Source of the DNA: Gammaproteobacteria bacterium
Lineage (GTDB): Bacteria; Pseudomonadota; Gammaproteobacteria; UBA9214
Direction: 5' to 3'
Assembly (NCBI GenBank): GCA_029864225.1
Contig: JAOTTU010000062.1
Location: forward strand, 1 to 11,036
Length of the DNA: 11,036 nt
Shown here: one piece after another, positions 9,563 to 11,036 of the stretch
Layout of the letters: every line of letters begins with the position of its first letter
How positions within the stretch are numbered: the stretch's first letter is position 1
The notes under the pieces: model-generated
The model's database searches: none
What the model was told of the DNA's origin: nothing
Seen by the model: the letters and a program-made list of their open reading frames with translations, nothing else
Program-made: the position numbers and the translations under genes

Positions 9563-9602
9563 TTTTCTCTCCCGGGTTAACTGTGTTCAAAAACAAAAAT
9601 AA
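9563..9602 (-). promoter_or_regulatory. atpE translation initiation region with T-rich enhancer-like stretch
   Basis: The whole atpB-atpE spacer looks built for strong translation. On the minus strand, just after the atpB stop, comes a T-rich run with TTATTTTTG and GTTTTTG (about 9602-9587). It is followed by GAACACAGTTAA and the Shine-Dalgarno GGGAGAG (9573-9567), whose core GGAG ends 6 bp before the ATG. E. coli atpE is known for a U-rich upstream translational enhancer at the same place. The role here is inferred from that analogy. Confidence 0.55.
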
Positions 9603-10460
9603 TCAGTGACTTTCCTGGTGCGCCATGTCCAGATAGACAATGGTCAGCGTCATAAAGATGAACGCCTGCAGGGTGATGATCAGGATGTGGAAGATGGCCC
9701 AGCCCAGCTGCAGCAGGCCGCCGAAGGCGCCCAGCGCCACGCCGCCGCCATACATTAATGCAATCAGTATGAAGATCATTTCGCCGGCGTACATGTTGCC
9801 GAACAGTCGCAGCGAGTGCGACAGGGGCCTTGCGATCAGCGTCACGCCCTCGAGCAGCAGATTGACCGGCGCCATCCACTTGGGGAACGGGTGAAAGGCC
9901 AGTTCGCTCATGAAACCGCCCAGGCCCTTGATCTTCACACTGTAGTAGAGCACCAGAAAAAACACCGGCAGCGCCAGGCCAAAGGTAATATTGGGATCGG
10001 TGGAAGGCACGATCTTCAGGTGACTGACGCCCAGGAGGCTGGCCAGCAAGGGGATGTGGTCAACGGCAATCAGGTCCATCAGGTTCATCAGGAAGATCCA
10101 GACGAACAGGGTCAGCGCCAGCGGTGCCACCATGTCGTTCTTGGCGCTGAAAGAGCCGCGCACACTGGTGTCGATGAACTCGACGATCCACTCCACGAAG
10201 TTCTGCCAGCCACGGGGCGTATCGGCCGTGGCGGTTTTGGCCGCTTTGCGGAACAACCAGAGAAATAGCATTCCCAGCCCGACGGAAAACAGCATGCTGT
10301 CAACGTTGAGCGCCCAGAAACCCATGGCCTGGGCGTCTTCCCCGGTATGGGCAAAGCCCCAGTGACCGGCATGCTCGTGACCCTCGGGGAACTTGCCATA
10401 GGTCAGATTGGTCAGGTGGTGCTTGATGTAGCTCGAGGATGTCAGTGGCTCAGCCGCCAT
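9603..10460 (-). CDS. atpB: F1Fo ATP synthase a subunit (proton channel)
   Basis: Inner-membrane stator subunit providing the two proton half-channels beside the c-ring. The 285 aa are slightly longer than E. coli (271). The extra length is in a His-rich N-terminal part (about 20-45), also known in Pseudomonas-type proteins, and a 5-residue longer loop near 235-250. Essential residues are present: Arg218 in HSLRLFGNMYAGE (E. coli Arg210), Glu227 (Glu219), His258 (His245) and Gln265 (Gln252) in FHILIITLQAFIF. Hydrophobic segments lie at about 50-70, 110-132, 158-175, 197-235 and 243-280. The start ATG 10460-10458 is 3 bp after the atpI stop, implying translational coupling. Confidence 0.98.
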   Translation of the reverse strand: MAAEPLTSSSYIKHHLTNLTYGKFPEGHEHAGHWGFAHTGEDAQAMGFWALNVDSMLFSVGLGMLFLWLFRKAAKTATADTPRGWQNFVEWIVEFIDTSVRGSFSAKNDMVAPLALTLFVWIFLMNLMDLIAVDHIPLLASLLGVSHLKIVPSTDPNITFGLALPVFFLVLYYSVKIKGLGGFMSELAFHPFPKWMAPVNLLLEGVTLIARPLSHSLRLFGNMYAGEMIFILIALMYGGGVALGAFGGLLQLGWAIFHILIITLQAFIFMTLTIVYLDMAHQESH

Positions 10461-10463
10461 GAA

Positions 10464-10826
10464 TCAATTCTTCCTTCGAATTCCTGTAATAACAAGACCA
10501 AGCTGGCCCGCGATAAATCCTGTCAACAACGCCAGCGGCTCCAGCTGCAGCACGCCCAGGCCCAGTGCAAACAGCAGCAGCACCAGCAGAAAGCGCTCCA
10601 GCGCGCTGCGGTACAACACCCGGAGACTGGTTCCGGCACTCAGGGCACGACCGCTATCCACCCGGTAACGGCGCCACTCCAGCAGCAGACTGTTGGCGCA
10701 GGCGATAGCACCGCCATACCAGACCGAGCCAGCCTGGAAACCGCCATAGCATAAGAAAAATACGACTGAGGTGACTGCTATCAGCAGCAGTTGCAGCACC
10801 AGCAGCTTGCGGACACCGCTCGCCAA
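10464..10826 (-). CDS. atpI: ATP synthase accessory protein AtpI (subunit I)
   Basis: Small inner-membrane protein that helps assemble the c-ring; it is not part of the finished enzyme. The 120 aa have four hydrophobic helices (about 8-26, 33-50, 76-94, 97-116), the usual length and layout. Sequence similarity is always low in this family, so the call leans on topology and on position directly before atpB. The start chosen is TTG at 10826-10824, giving MASGVRKLLVLQLLL, with GGAG at 10834-10831 and a short 4-bp spacer. No ATG or GTG lies in frame between the upstream stop (10859-10857) and helix 1. A CTG at 10844-10842 is the only other upstream choice. Confidence 0.9.
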   Translation of the reverse strand: MASGVRKLLVLQLLLIAVTSVVFFLCYGGFQAGSVWYGGAIACANSLLLEWRRYRVDSGRALSAGTSLRVLYRSALERFLLVLLLFALGLGVLQLEPLALLTGFIAGQLGLVITGIRRKN

Positions 10827-10862
10827 AACACTCCAATCAGTCAGTAATTCAGCAAGTTACGC

Positions 10863-10882
10863 GTGGCCTGCCCGATGGCCAC
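10863..10882 (-). other. Small hairpin in the atp leader RNA
   Basis: GTGGCC (10863-10868) and GGCCAC (10877-10882) form a perfect 6-bp GC-rich stem with an 8-nt loop, about halfway along the predicted leader between promoter and atpI. No T-run follows, so it is not a terminator. It may affect leader stability or be accidental. Confidence 0.35.
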
Positions 10883-10934
10883 AAGGCGCCTTTCAGGTGC
10901 AAGGGGTCTACTTACAGCCACGAGGCAGCGCGTA

Positions 10935-10963
10935 ATTATAAGGAGCCTCTATAGGGGGGTCAA
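10935..10963 (-). promoter_or_regulatory. Sigma70 promoter of the atp operon
   Basis: On the minus strand TTGACC (10963-10958) and a perfect TATAAT (10940-10935) are separated by exactly 17 bp. Eleven of the twelve consensus bases are present. RNA would start near 10928, leaving a leader of about 100 nt before the atpI TTG. It lies in the only sizeable gap upstream of the operon, between parB and atpI. The strong match suits a constitutively high-expressed operon. No operator palindrome is evident around it. Confidence 0.75.
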
Positions 10964-11004
10964 TCAAACCGGAACAATAGCGGTGCTCATGGCAAACCGG
11001 GCGG

Positions 11005-11036
11005 TCAGTGGATGTGTTCAAGGATGCCGTCCAGTT
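11005..11036 (-). CDS. parB: Probable ParB chromosome-partitioning protein, last nine codons
   Basis: Only the 3' end is in the window: LDGILEHIH followed by TGA (11007-11005). This resembles the extreme C-terminus of chromosomal ParB/Spo0J proteins (the pattern LDELxGILxHI in gammaproteobacteria), and parB is the usual neighbour upstream of atpI in this phylum. ParB binds parS sites near the origin and loads SMC. With so few residues the call depends mainly on gene order. No intrinsic terminator is visible between its stop and the atp promoter. Confidence 0.65.
   Translation of the reverse strand, partial: LDGILEHIH

Noticed and set aside
10964..11004. Possible terminator for parB
   Set aside because: The spacer shows CCGGTTTG twice as a direct repeat, not an inverted one, and no T-run after a stem. 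Transcription of parB may simply run into the atp operon.

Overview
The window is about 62% G+C by eye and carries a complete F1Fo ATP synthase operon, entirely on the minus strand, in the order atpI-B-E-F-H-A-G-D-C. It is followed by a SlyD-like FKBP peptidyl-prolyl isomerase gene, then glmU and glmS (cut by the left edge). At the right edge, upstream of atpI, are the last nine codons of what is probably parB. The order parB > atpIBEFHAGDC > glmU > glmS is the classic origin-proximal arrangement of Gammaproteobacteria. The proteins closely resemble the E. coli and Pseudomonas versions as I remember them: the alpha subunit has the same length as E. coli's (513 aa) and its catalytic residues fall at the same positions. 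A non-enteric gammaproteobacterium is most likely; I cannot name a genus.

Layout, in the direction of transcription (right to left): the parB 3' end (11036-11005); a 178-bp spacer with a near-consensus sigma70 promoter (TTGACC, 17 bp, TATAAT) and a roughly 100-nt leader; atpI (TTG start) and the Fo genes atpB, atpE and atpF; the F1 genes atpH, atpA, atpG, atpD and atpC; the FKBP gene 16 bp after atpC; a 291-bp spacer; then glmU and glmS, 10 bp apart. Most intergenic gaps are 3-46 bp. The exceptions are atpG-atpD (108 bp) and FKBP-glmU (291 bp), and each of these holds a repeat element.

How it works together: AtpB (a), AtpE (c) and AtpF (b) form the proton channel, rotor ring and stator stalk. 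AtpH, A, G, D and C form F1 (delta, alpha, gamma, beta, epsilon), and AtpI helps c-ring assembly. All the catalytic and proton-translocating residues I checked are intact, and the c-subunit is the proton type. GlmS and GlmU supply UDP-GlcNAc for peptidoglycan and LPS.

The genes are housekeeping genes, and I do not see an undescribed multi-gene system. The unusual content is between them: (1) a REP doublet (REPIN-like) between atpG and atpD, whose two halves keep the same fold with different stem bases; (2) a MITE-like element with 26-bp terminal inverted repeats between the FKBP gene and glmU; (3) the FKBP gene itself, placed at the end of the ATP synthase operon and lacking the metal-binding tail of E. 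coli SlyD.
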